From positions 1 through 24,465 of the forward strand of contig JAZNHT010000007.1 of the NCBI GenBank assembly GCA_045577175.1: a stretch of 24,465 nucleotides of DNA, written 5' to 3'. Origin of the DNA: SIG701 sp045577175. GTDB taxonomy: Bacteria; Bacillota; Clostridia; Oscillospirales; CAG-272. The translations under genes and the position numbers were made by a program. The notes beneath the pieces were generated by a model. It did not search any database. It worked only from the letters and a program-made list of their open reading frames with translations, and was not told the origin of the DNA. This document shows, in pieces, positions 7,383-14,431 of this stretch (within the stretch, counting starts at the first letter, position 1; each line of letters opens with the position of its first letter).

Positions 7383-7664
7383 TCACTTACCGTTGTTGGA
7401 TGTTTTGGAGCCGGCGTGTCCCTTGAACGTGCGGGTCGGTGCAAATTCACCGAGCTTGTGGCCGACCATATCCTCAGTTACATACACCGGGATATGCTTC
7501 TTACCGTCGTGGACAGCGATCGTGTGTCCGACGAACTCCGGGAAAATGGTGGAAGAACGGGACCATGTTTTGAGGACCTTCTTCTCATTCTTCTCATTCA
7601 TAGCACAGATACGTGCGTAGAGTTTCTCTTCGACAAAGGGTGCTTTTTTCAAGCTTCTGCTCAT
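7383..7664 (-). CDS. rpsS: 30S ribosomal protein S19
   Basis: A 93-residue protein of the 30S head that contacts S13 and the A-site tRNA region. MSRSLKKAPFVEEKL, TWSRSSTIFPEFVGHTIAVH and GHKLGEFAPTRTFKGH are the expected family blocks. GAAGGAGG precedes the ATG. It lies 17 bases after rplB. Confidence 0.98.
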   Translation of the reverse strand: MSRSLKKAPFVEEKLYARICAMNEKNEKKVLKTWSRSSTIFPEFVGHTIAVHDGKKHIPVYVTEDMVGHKLGEFAPTRTFKGHAGSKTSNNGK

Positions 7665-7681
7665 TTACGGTGCCTCCTTCC

Positions 7682-8512
7682 TTATTTGCTGTTTCTGCGC
7701 TTGACGATGAACTTGTTCGTTCTCGCCTTATTGTTGCGCGTCTTCAGACCGAGAGCGGGCTTGCCCCACGGGGTCAGCGGACCGGGATGTCCGATCGGGG
7801 ATTTACCCTCACCACCACCGTGCGGGTGATCGCAGGGGTTCATGACGGAACCGCGGACAGTCGGGCGGATACCCATGTGGCGCTTCTTACCGGCTTTACC
7901 GATCTTGATGGTATCATGCTCGATGTTACCGACCTGACCGATCGTTGCCTTACAGTTCATCTGAATGTATCTCATCTCACCGGAGGGGAGACGGACGAGA
8001 GCGAGACCGCCCTCTTTACTCATCAGCTGAGCCTGTACACCGGCGGAGCGAACGAGCTGTGCGCCCTTACCGGGGTTGACTTCGATATTGTGGATGAACG
8101 TACCGACCGGGATGTTTGCGAGCGGCAGGGTGTTACCTGCTTTGATGTCCGCATTCTCACCGGAGTAGAGGACGTCGCCGTCCTTCAGACCGACAGGAGC
8201 GATGATGTAGCTCTTCTTGCCGGCTTCGTTCTCAAGCAGGGCGATGTATGCGGTACGGTTCGGATCGTACTCGATACCGATGACCTTGTTCGCGCTGGCA
8301 TCTGCTCTCTTGAAGTCCACGATACGGTACTTGATCTTGTTGCCGCCACCGTGATGACGAACGGTGATCTTACCGTAGCTGTTACGACCTGCGTGCTTCT
8401 TCTTGGTAACGATGAGGCTCTTCTCGGGGGTGAACTTGGTCAGTTCCTCGAAGGAGGGGACCGTCATATTACGGCGCGACGGGGTCGTCGGCTTAAATTT
8501 CATGGTAGCCAT
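7682..8512 (-). CDS. rplB: 50S ribosomal protein L2
   Basis: A 276-residue protein needed for subunit association and for the peptidyl transferase centre. It begins MATMKFKPTTPSRRN and has the OB/SH3-like RNA-binding core. The C-terminal catalytic-region signature MNPCDHPHGGGEG lies near residues 225-237, followed by a basic tail ending KARTNKFIVKRRNSK. The length is normal. AAGGAGGAG precedes the ATG, 13 bases after rplW. Confidence 0.98.
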   Translation of the reverse strand: MATMKFKPTTPSRRNMTVPSFEELTKFTPEKSLIVTKKKHAGRNSYGKITVRHHGGGNKIKYRIVDFKRADASANKVIGIEYDPNRTAYIALLENEAGKKSYIIAPVGLKDGDVLYSGENADIKAGNTLPLANIPVGTFIHNIEVNPGKGAQLVRSAGVQAQLMSKEGGLALVRLPSGEMRYIQMNCKATIGQVGNIEHDTIKIGKAGKKRHMGIRPTVRGSVMNPCDHPHGGGEGKSPIGHPGPLTPWGKPALGLKTRNNKARTNKFIVKRRNSK

Positions 8513-8525
8513 TCTGTTCTCCTCC

Positions 8526-8819
8526 TTAGTTCAGACCTTCAAAGAACTCGATCGTCTTGGAATCAGCGGTCAGAGTAACAACCGCTTTCTTCCACTCGGC
8601 GGTGTAGCCCACCTTGTAACGGAGTCTCTTGGGTTTTCTCTTCATCATGATGGTGTTTACTGCTGCGACCTTTACGCCGAACAGCTCCTCAACCGCCTTG
8701 GCGATCTCGGGCTTCGTAGCGTCTACAGCAACCTTAAAGGTGTATTTCTTGTCGGCAAGGCCGTCCATGCTCTGCTCGGTGATAACCGGCTTCAGAATGA
8801 TGTCCTGTGCAAACTTCAT
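8526..8819 (-). CDS. rplW: 50S ribosomal protein L23
   Basis: A 97-residue exit-site protein that docks trigger factor and SRP. DIILKPVITEQSMDGL, YTFKVAVDATKPEIAKAVE and a C-terminal KKAVVTL with the acidic end FFEGLN match the family. The start overlaps the rplD stop by four bases (ATGA), and GAGGAGGT lies inside the rplD end, so translation is likely coupled. Confidence 0.98.
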   Translation of the reverse strand: MKFAQDIILKPVITEQSMDGLADKKYTFKVAVDATKPEIAKAVEELFGVKVAAVNTIMMKRKPKRLRYKVGYTAEWKKAVVTLTADSKTIEFFEGLN

Positions 8820-9442
8820 TTTGCGTACACCTCCTCGATCTTCTTAACGGCGTCCTGTGCAGCCACGAGCGTGTTGCAGTTCAGGATGTCGTATACGCTG
8901 AGCGTATTGGTGAGGGTGGTCTTTACACCCGGGATGTTTGCGAAGCTGGCGATAGCCTTCTCGTCTGCCTCAGGGAGAACAACGAGAGCCTTCTTGCCCG
9001 CGCCGATTGCGCTGAGCATAGCCGCCATGGTCTTCGTCTTGTACTCGGTAGCTGCGATCTTGTCGACAACGATCATCTCGCCGGCTACAACCTTAGAGGA
9101 GAGCGCGCCGAAGAGAGCGAGTCTCTTGACCTTCTTGTTCAGCTTAATGGTGTAGGTGCGCGGCTTCGGACCGAGAGCGACACCACCGTGCGTCCACTGG
9201 GGAGCGCGGGTGGAACCCTGACGGGCGCGACCGGTACCCTTCTGTCTCCACGGCTTCTTGCCGCCGCCGGAAACTTCCGTGCGGGTGAGCGTGGACTGAG
9301 TGCCCTGTCTCTGGTTTGCAAGGTAAGCCTTGACTGCCGTATGGAGGACAGCGCCGTTTACATCGGCAGCGAACACGGTGTCGGAAAGAGTCATCGTTCC
9401 AACCTCTGCGCCTGCCATGTTTACAACTTTAATCTCTGGCAT
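8816..9442 (-). CDS. rplD: 50S ribosomal protein L4
   Basis: A 208-residue protein whose extended loop reaches the exit tunnel and which, in E. coli, autoregulates the S10 operon through the leader. The loop signature GGGKKPWRQKGTGRARQG at about residues 61-78 and PQWTHGGVALGP are clear; the C-terminal half is the usual alpha/beta domain. Whether it binds the long leader upstream of rpsJ cannot be told here. It overlaps rplW by four bases. Confidence 0.98.
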   Translation of the reverse strand: MPEIKVVNMAGAEVGTMTLSDTVFAADVNGAVLHTAVKAYLANQRQGTQSTLTRTEVSGGGKKPWRQKGTGRARQGSTRAPQWTHGGVALGPKPRTYTIKLNKKVKRLALFGALSSKVVAGEMIVVDKIAATEYKTKTMAAMLSAIGAGKKALVVLPEADEKAIASFANIPGVKTTLTNTLSVYDILNCNTLVAAQDAVKKIEEVYAK

Positions 9443-9460
9443 TGTACTTCCTCCTTCCGA

Positions 9461-10090
9461 TTATGCTTTCACGCTGTTGCGAAGGAACACGATGCTGCCG
9501 CGTGCGCCGGGAACGGCACCCTTGACTGCGATGAGGTTCTTCTCAGCGTCTACTTTAACAATTTCCATATTAAGGATGGTAACCTGCTCGTTACCCCACT
9601 GACCTGCCATCTTCTTGTTCTTGAAGATTCTTGCAGGATCGATAACGCCCATAGAGCCGGACTGGCGGTGGATCGGGCCGATACCGTGGGTCTTGCCGAG
9701 CATGTGGAGATTCCATCTCTTGATTGCGCCGGTGTAACCGTGGCCCTTCGTGATACCGGTAATGTCGACCTTCTCGCCTGCGGCGAAGGTATCGGCGGCT
9801 ACCACGTCACCCGGGTTCATCTCAGCTGCATTCTCAAGGCGGAACTCTTTCAGATGCTTCTTCGCGGAAACACCCGCTTTCTTGAAGTGACCGGCTGCGG
9901 GCTTGTTGACGTGCTTTTCGCTCACGTCCTCAAATCCGAGCTGAACGGCATCATAGCCGTCGGTGTCCACGGTCTTCTTCTGGACAACAGTGCAGGGGCC
10001 GGCTTCGATCACCGTTACCGGGATCACGTTGCCTTTTTCGTCAAAGATCTGGGACATACCCAGCTTCTTGCCGATAATGCCTTTTTTCAT
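9461..10090 (-). CDS. rplC: 50S ribosomal protein L3
   Basis: A 209-residue protein that nucleates large-subunit assembly and reaches toward the peptidyl transferase centre. It begins MKKGIIGKKLGMSQIFDEKG and holds the signature SMGVIDPARIFKNKKMAGQW. The frame is open for 12 codons upstream, but AGGAGG lies eight bases before the ATG at 10090-10088, which also gives the family start, so the longer form is rejected. The 159-base spacer before it is highly structured. Confidence 0.98.
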   Translation of the reverse strand: MKKGIIGKKLGMSQIFDEKGNVIPVTVIEAGPCTVVQKKTVDTDGYDAVQLGFEDVSEKHVNKPAAGHFKKAGVSAKKHLKEFRLENAAEMNPGDVVAADTFAAGEKVDITGITKGHGYTGAIKRWNLHMLGKTHGIGPIHRQSGSMGVIDPARIFKNKKMAGQWGNEQVTILNMEIVKVDAEKNLIAVKGAVPGARGSIVFLRNSVKA

Positions 10091-10249
10091 TTTTCTTTCC
10101 TCCTGATAAAGGTTATTGGTTGACATCCGTGATTTTTCCGCCAGCCACGGCGGCGGAGTGTCAACATGACCTTACCGTCATCAAGCTCACGGATACGGCG
10201 TATCCGCTTATCACTCTGTACGGCGGGGTTTTACGGCTTCGGGTGACAA
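10091..10249 (-). promoter_or_regulatory. Structured rpsJ-rplC spacer (possible regulatory RNA)
   Basis: The 159 bases between rpsJ and rplC can fold into two clear hairpins. One is a 7-bp perfect stem at 10190-10206 (CGGATAC, GGC loop, GTATCCG). The other is closed by GTTGACA/TGTCAAC at 10119-10125 and 10159-10165 with an inner CCGCC/GGCGG stem near 10138-10153. The second ends about 30 bases upstream of the rplC start, close to its binding site. A spacer this long is unusual within an S10 operon. Neither hairpin has a U-run. Control of rplC translation or an internal processing site is possible; I do not recognise a known motif. Confidence 0.5.
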
Positions 10250-10558
10250 TCAGCCCAGCTGAATATCAACACCGGCGGGGAGCTCGACGTTCATGAGAGC
10301 TTCGATCATCTTCTGGGAAGGATTCTTGATCTCAATCAGTCGCTTGTGCGTTCTCTGCTCGAACTGCTCGCGGGAGTCTTTGTACTTAAAGACTGCACGG
10401 AGAATGGTAACCACTTCTTTCTCGGTGGGAAGCGGAATCGGACCGGAAACCTCGGCGCCGTTTCTCTTGGCGACCTCGACGATCTTCTCCGCAGCCGCAT
10501 CGACGATGGTGTGTTCGTAGCTCTTGAGTCTCACACGGATCTTTTCGTTGCCTGCCAC
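10250..10558 (-). CDS. rpsJ: 30S ribosomal protein S10
   Basis: A 102-residue protein of the 30S head, also a transcription antitermination factor (NusE) that pairs with NusB. After the first four residues it reads KIRVRLKSYEHTIVDAAAEK, then GPIPLPTEKEVVTILRA and EQRTHKRLIEI with MNVELPAGVDIQLG at the end. The start is a GTG at 10558-10556 preceded by AGGAGG at nine bases. The frame is open far upstream to about 10909, but that part crosses the promoter and has no family similarity, so it is not coding. It is the first gene of the operon. Confidence 0.97.
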   Translation of the reverse strand: MAGNEKIRVRLKSYEHTIVDAAAEKIVEVAKRNGAEVSGPIPLPTEKEVVTILRAVFKYKDSREQFEQRTHKRLIEIKNPSQKMIEALMNVELPAGVDIQLG

Positions 10559-10815
10559 TTTCGTTTGCCTCCTGTTGGATTTTTGTCTTTGAGGCGCGGA
10601 ACACTCAGCCGGGCGTTTCCTGCCCCTCCTGAATGAAACCGGGTTCCATACGGCCAGCATAACCGCGGGGGAATCCGGAAAACACACGGAAAAAGCGGGA
10701 TTTCGCAAAGCGTGAGTGCTATTCGCCCGAATCACATCGGACATACTCCACGGAAATTCCCTGCGCTTTTCCCGTCGGAAAAGGCAGCAACCTCCCGTTT
10801 CATCGCACATCAAGC
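10559..10815 (-). promoter_or_regulatory. Long structured 5' leader of the S10 operon
   Basis: From the predicted start of transcription near 10815 to the rpsJ GTG there are about 256 untranslated bases. The best helix is at 10761-10787: CTTTTCC/GGAAAAG closing a four-base loop, extended by CTGC/GCAG past one unpaired base. A GGGC/GCCC stem lies near 10609-10624. Long leaders of S10 operons bind L4 or other ribosomal proteins in several bacteria. I see no rho-independent terminator with a U-run and cannot assign a known leader family. Confidence 0.55.
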
Positions 10816-10821
10816 CTATAT

Positions 10822-10850
10822 ATTGTACCACAGAAATGCCCCTGCGGCAA
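10822..10850 (-). promoter_or_regulatory. Sigma-A promoter of the S10-spc operon
   Basis: On the minus strand TTGCCG (10850-10845) and TACAAT (10827-10822) are separated by exactly 17 bases. A-tracts immediately upstream (10851-10872) resemble an UP element, which would suit a strongly expressed ribosomal operon. Transcription should start near 10815. Confidence 0.8.
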
Positions 10851-10880
10851 CAGTTTTTTTGCATTTTTTGAATGATTTTC

Positions 10881-10902
10881 CCGTAGAAATTCCGTAGAAA
10901 TT
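10881..10902. repeat. Tandem 11-base direct repeat upstream of the S10 promoter
   Basis: CCGTAGAAATT occurs twice head to tail with no gap, at 10881-10891 and 10892-10902. It lies about 30-50 bases upstream of the -35 box of the S10 promoter, a position where an activator or UP-type contact could act. It could also be a simple slippage duplication. Confidence 0.6.
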
Positions 10903-11147
10903 TTGCCATCGTTTTTGTGCATCTTGCACTAAAATTGGGCGAATCCCACAGAAATCGGGCGTTTATGCATGTTTTTGCCCTGTTTTTTCAAAAAAACGGC
11001 AGACAAACACGAAAAAATTTCGCTCGGACCCTCACTTTACGCACACACAAGCGCACTTTTACACACCGACCGACCGTCGCGCGAGGAATACACCGCTCAC
11101 GAAGACGTAATAATATTATTAAAATGAAAGAAATTTCCGCAACGCTC
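10903..11147. other. AT-rich divergent intergenic stretch, no gene
   Basis: Together with the leader and promoters this belongs to the 656-base gap between rpsJ and the gene at 11215. I see no supported coding sequence here. It contains A- and T-tracts and a perfect 12-base palindrome AATAATATTATT at 11109-11120, about 28 bases before the -35 box of the rightward promoter, which could be an operator or just AT-rich spacer. Confidence 0.5.
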
Positions 11148-11176
11148 TTGCGTGACGCGCAGTTTTATGGTATCAT
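11148..11176 (+). promoter_or_regulatory. Sigma-A promoter of the envelope gene cluster
   Basis: TTGCGT (11148-11153) and TATCAT (11171-11176) are 17 bases apart. The predicted start near 11183 leaves about 32 bases before the ATG at 11215 and would exclude an initiating ATG at 11182, supporting the shorter protein. Confidence 0.65.
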
Positions 11177-11214
11177 TATAGATGAAGTTTTACCGAAAAA
11201 ACGAGGTACAGTCC

Positions 11215-12024
11215 ATGAACCGTAGCCGCAAGCCATACATCCTCTTGCTTGCCGCCATCGCCGCCGCTTCGCTGGCAGCCGCCGTACTGCTCTATTTTGC
11301 GCAGACAGTCGGGTATGATATTACCATCCGGCATTTCGCAAAAAACTCGCCGCACGCACTCGGTGCCGCCGTCTGTATCGGCATCGCGCTTTTGTCCGCC
11401 GTCGCGGCAGGCATAGTCCGAGCAAAAAGCGGCAGCATCACTGTAGCCAATCCCCTCCCTCCGGTCGGCGCTTTTTTCGCCGCCTGCACCGCTTTTCTGA
11501 TGCTCGCTTCCTTCATCGTTTCCATCCGTGCCCTCTCCACGGGGATCGCTGTTCTGAGGCTCGTGCAGCTTGTGCTGATGGCACTGTCCGCGGCATATTT
11601 TCTCCTCACTGCCGCTAAGGATGCAAAAGCAAGCGGCGGTTTCGCACTGCTCTCCCTGTGCCCCATGATGTACGCCGTTCTCTCTTTGCTTCTTGTATAT
11701 TTTGATACCTCATACGCGATGAACTCTCCCGTGAAATCGTATCTGCTCCTCGTGTACATTTCGATGGCGCTGTTTTTCAGCGCGGAGGCACGCGCCGTTC
11801 TCCGAAAGCCCTCCCCGTTTCTGTATACGTTTTTTGCCGCCGCCTGCCTCATCTTTGCAGGCGCGCTCGGTCTTTCGCAACTCGTCATCGCGCTGCACGA
11901 CACGGTCGGTCACGGATTTTCTGTCCTTGACTGCGCTGTTCGCATCACAGTCGCCCTGTATGCCGCTGTTCGCCTGTTCGCGGCTGACAGCGCACCTTCT
12001 GAAAAGGAGGAATCCGATGGCTGA
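11215..12024 (+). CDS. Polytopic membrane protein of unknown function
   Basis: I do not recognise this 269-residue protein. Hydrophobic segments at about 8-28, 47-69, 84-105, 111-133, 142-162, 174-192, 203-225 and 237-257 suggest seven or eight membrane helices with short loops and a small acidic C-terminus (SEKEESDG). The ATG at 11215 has GAGGT seven bases upstream and fits the promoter; an in-frame ATG at 11182 is less likely. Its last eight bases overlap the next gene, so it is probably the first gene of the XpaC-TelA-LemA-TPM run and may be a membrane partner of those proteins. Confidence 0.8.
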   Translation: MNRSRKPYILLLAAIAAASLAAAVLLYFAQTVGYDITIRHFAKNSPHALGAAVCIGIALLSAVAAGIVRAKSGSITVANPLPPVGAFFAACTAFLMLASFIVSIRALSTGIAVLRLVQLVLMALSAAYFLLTAAKDAKASGGFALLSLCPMMYAVLSLLLVYFDTSYAMNSPVKSYLLLVYISMALFFSAEARAVLRKPSPFLYTFFAAACLIFAGALGLSQLVIALHDTVGHGFSVLDCAVRITVALYAAVRLFAADSAPSEKEESDG

Positions 12025-12691
12025 CAAAAATCCGACCGAAAAAATCATCGAAAAAGACGGGCGCAAGTACCGCGAGGTCACAAAAAAATCGGCACTCCCT
12101 TTGTGGATAGCCGCCGCCGTGTGGGTGATTGCGGCACTCTTTCTTCCGATGTACAATATGCTCCACATTATCGCTATCGCGGCTGTTTCCGTCGGTGTCG
12201 GATTGGCGGCAGCAAAACTTCTGCCGCGGGAAACGGAGCTGAAGGAGATCCCCTTCTACACAGGCAACGCCGATCTGGATACGATGGTCAAAACGATCGG
12301 CGAAGCACTTACGCAATTCGGCGAGGCTGAAAAGCAGATTCGGGAAAAGAACGCACCAACCGCCGATTCGCTCGCTTCCATCTCCCAAACGACCGAAAAA
12401 ATCCGCGACGCACTCATCAGCGAGCCGAGAGACCTCCCCGTTGTGCGCCGCTTTATGAATTACTATCTCCCCACCACGCAAAAGCTCGTCAATAAATACG
12501 TTTTCGTGATGCGGCAGGATGCCGATTCCGAGAACATTACCGCCACTGCCTCGTCTATTGAAGGCGCACTTGCGCAGATCGACACTGCGTTCAAGCATCA
12601 GCTCGACGCCCTGTTCGCAGACGACGCGCTCGATATTTCGACCGACATCACCGTGCTGGAAGCTCTCCTTGCACGGGATAATCTGAAATAA
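12017..12691 (+). CDS. xpaC: XpaC-family membrane-associated protein
   Basis: A 224-residue protein of the family named after Bacillus XpaC (5-bromo-4-chloroindolyl phosphate hydrolysis protein), whose biochemical role is not established. Two adjoining hydrophobic segments at about residues 26-45 and 49-67 anchor it; the rest is a soluble helical domain with the family block RRFMNYYLPTTQKLVNKY near 144-161. AGGAGG lies six bases before the ATG at 12017; the frame is open further upstream only as a shadow. XpaC genes commonly neighbour telA, as here (next start 21 bases downstream), which supports the call. Confidence 0.85.
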   Translation: MADKNPTEKIIEKDGRKYREVTKKSALPLWIAAAVWVIAALFLPMYNMLHIIAIAAVSVGVGLAAAKLLPRETELKEIPFYTGNADLDTMVKTIGEALTQFGEAEKQIREKNAPTADSLASISQTTEKIRDALISEPRDLPVVRRFMNYYLPTTQKLVNKYVFVMRQDADSENITATASSIEGALAQIDTAFKHQLDALFADDALDISTDITVLEALLARDNLK

Positions 12692-12712
12692 TATTATCTG
12701 GAGGATACTATC

Positions 12713-13879
12713 ATGGCAGAAAACACCACTTCCATCAAACTGACACTGGATCCGTTCGGCGACAGCACCGCCGCCGCGATTGCCGATGCCCCCGTCATCC
12801 CCAAGCTCAGCCTGGACGCCAAAGATGCCGTTGAGGATTATACCAAGCAGGCAGAGGACGGTCTGAGCGAGGAAGAAAAAGCAGCCATCGCCGAGTTCTC
12901 CGCAAAAATCGACATCTCGAACACAACCGCCGTCATGCAGTACGGTGCAGGCACGCAGCAGAAAATCGCCAACTTTTCCGACTCCGCTTTGGAGAACGTC
13001 CGCACGAAGGACATCGGCGAGATGGGCGAGAAGGTTGCCGATCTGGTCGGCGAGCTGAAAACGTTCAACGCATCCACGGAGAAAAAAGGTCTCCTCGGTC
13101 TGTTCCGCGGCGCAAAAAAGAGAGTCATCGTCATGAAAGCGCGCTATGACAAGACCGAGGTAAGCGTAAACAACATCGTTTCCGTGCTTGAAAATCATCA
13201 GGTAACGCTGATGAAGGACATTGCGCTTCTGGACAACATGTACGACACAAACCTCATCTATTTCAAAGAGCTGACGATGTACATCCTCGCCGGCAAAAAG
13301 AAGCTCGCCGAGGAGCGCGAGACAACACTGGTCGCCTTGCAGGAAAAGGCAAAGGAATCCGGACTGCCCGAGGACGCGCAGAAGGCATCCGATTTTGCCG
13401 ACAAGTGCGATCGGTTTGAGAAAAAGATTCACGATCTCGAGCTCACCCGTATGGTCTCCATTCAGATGGCACCGCAGATCCGCCTCGTGCAGAACAACGA
13501 TGCCATGATGTGCGAAAAAATCCAGTCCACTATCCTGAACACGATCCCGCTTTGGAAGAGCCAGATGGTCATCGCACTCGGTCTTGCGCATTCCGAGGAG
13601 GCACTCGCCGCACAGCGCGCCGTCACCGATATGACGAACGAGCTGCTTAAGAAGAACGCGGAGAAGCTCCATCAGAGCACGGTCGCCGTTGCACGCGAAT
13701 CCGAGCGCGGCATTGTGGACATCGAAACCTTGAAGCAGACGAACGCAGAGCTGATCGCAACGCTTGACGAGGTTCAGAAGATTCAGACAGAGGGACGCGA
13801 AAAGAGACGCGAAGCGGAAGTCGAGCTGAGCCGCATTGAGGCTGAGCTGAAGCAGAAACTTCTGAGCGCCAAGGGCTGA
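12713..13879 (+). CDS. telA: TelA-family (toxic anion resistance) protein
   Basis: A 388-residue cytoplasmic, largely helical protein of the TelA/KlaA family, named for tellurite resistance but widespread and linked to cell-envelope stress. The family core is clear: TTAVMQYGAGTQQKIANFSD (about 71-90), LENVRTKDIGEMGEKVADLV, a KKGLLGLFRGAKKR segment near 124-137, and KELTMYILAGKKKLAEE near 185-201. The C-terminus is a long predicted coiled coil. GGAGG precedes the ATG. The next gene starts one base after its stop, so expression is coupled. The actual substrate or stress in this organism is unknown. Confidence 0.92.
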   Translation: MAENTTSIKLTLDPFGDSTAAAIADAPVIPKLSLDAKDAVEDYTKQAEDGLSEEEKAAIAEFSAKIDISNTTAVMQYGAGTQQKIANFSDSALENVRTKDIGEMGEKVADLVGELKTFNASTEKKGLLGLFRGAKKRVIVMKARYDKTEVSVNNIVSVLENHQVTLMKDIALLDNMYDTNLIYFKELTMYILAGKKKLAEERETTLVALQEKAKESGLPEDAQKASDFADKCDRFEKKIHDLELTRMVSIQMAPQIRLVQNNDAMMCEKIQSTILNTIPLWKSQMVIALGLAHSEEALAAQRAVTDMTNELLKKNAEKLHQSTVAVARESERGIVDIETLKQTNAELIATLDEVQKIQTEGREKRREAEVELSRIEAELKQKLLSAKG

Positions 13880-13880
13880 T

Positions 13881-14402
13881 ATGCAGTTTTTCAAATATAA
13901 CCGCACCGCGGCGATCATTGCGCTTGTTCTGATCGTGATACTGTGCATTCCGCTCGGCACGATCCGTTCTGTTTCCTCCCTCAAAGGACGGGTGCAGGAT
14001 TCGTTTACGGACACGAAGGTGCAGTCCGATCTGAAAAAATACGCCTCCCATGCGGAGAATTTCATCGCGGCATACGAAGCGTTCTGCGGAAGCGATCCCG
14101 CCTTGCGGCAGGCATTCGGTGCCTATCGCACCGTGATTGATACGCCGTTTGTCATGACGGATGAGATGGAAACGCTCTCCGCGCTCGCGGCGAATGCGTA
14201 TTACAAGGCGACGCTGGCAGAGGGAGACGAATCCTTAAAAAATTCGCTGATCGCCTACTACTACGAGATGCAGTCGGACGCCGACCGTCTCGCACGAAAC
14301 ACCGGCTACGCCAAACGTGCGGACGCGTACAACCGCGCGATCGAATCTTTTCCGGCATCCGTTTTTTGTCCCGGGCGTACGCCTGCCGCACTGTTCGGAT
14401 AA
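13881..14402 (+). CDS. LemA-like membrane-anchored protein
   Basis: A 173-residue protein with one N-terminal membrane helix (about residues 9-27, AAIIALVLIVILCIPLG) followed by a helical extracytoplasmic domain. The C-terminal block AKRADAYNRAIESFPASVF resembles the YN..I..FP signature near the end of LemA proteins, which are slightly longer (about 185 residues). The remaining sequence is divergent, so this is a LemA-like call, not a firm one. LemA proteins are often encoded beside TPM-domain proteins, and a TPM gene follows 29 bases downstream. The ATG lies one base after the telA stop with an AAGGG-type site inside telA. Confidence 0.65.
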   Translation: MQFFKYNRTAAIIALVLIVILCIPLGTIRSVSSLKGRVQDSFTDTKVQSDLKKYASHAENFIAAYEAFCGSDPALRQAFGAYRTVIDTPFVMTDEMETLSALAANAYYKATLAEGDESLKNSLIAYYYEMQSDADRLARNTGYAKRADAYNRAIESFPASVFCPGRTPAALFG

Positions 14403-14431
14403 CGATTCCATTCCCAATTGAGGACTGAAAA

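Noticed and set aside
8807..10123. 438-codon plus-strand open frame over rplD and rplC
   Set aside because: Antisense to two unmistakable ribosomal protein genes; its sequence resembles no protein family.
10600..10660. 14-codon leader peptide in the rpsJ leader (MEPGFIQEG...)
   Set aside because: No ribosome binding site and no conserved or regulatory amino acid run; too short to support.
10556..10909. N-terminal extension of rpsJ to 219 codons
   Set aside because: The extension crosses a good promoter, lacks a ribosome binding site and is not in the S10 family; the GTG with AGGAGG gives normal length.
11945..14065. 706-codon minus-strand open frame over the XpaC, TelA and LemA-like genes
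   Set aside because: It is antisense to three well-supported genes, has no family similarity I recognise, is cysteine-rich and low in structure, and lacks a promoter or ribosome binding site. It is a by-product of codon bias.
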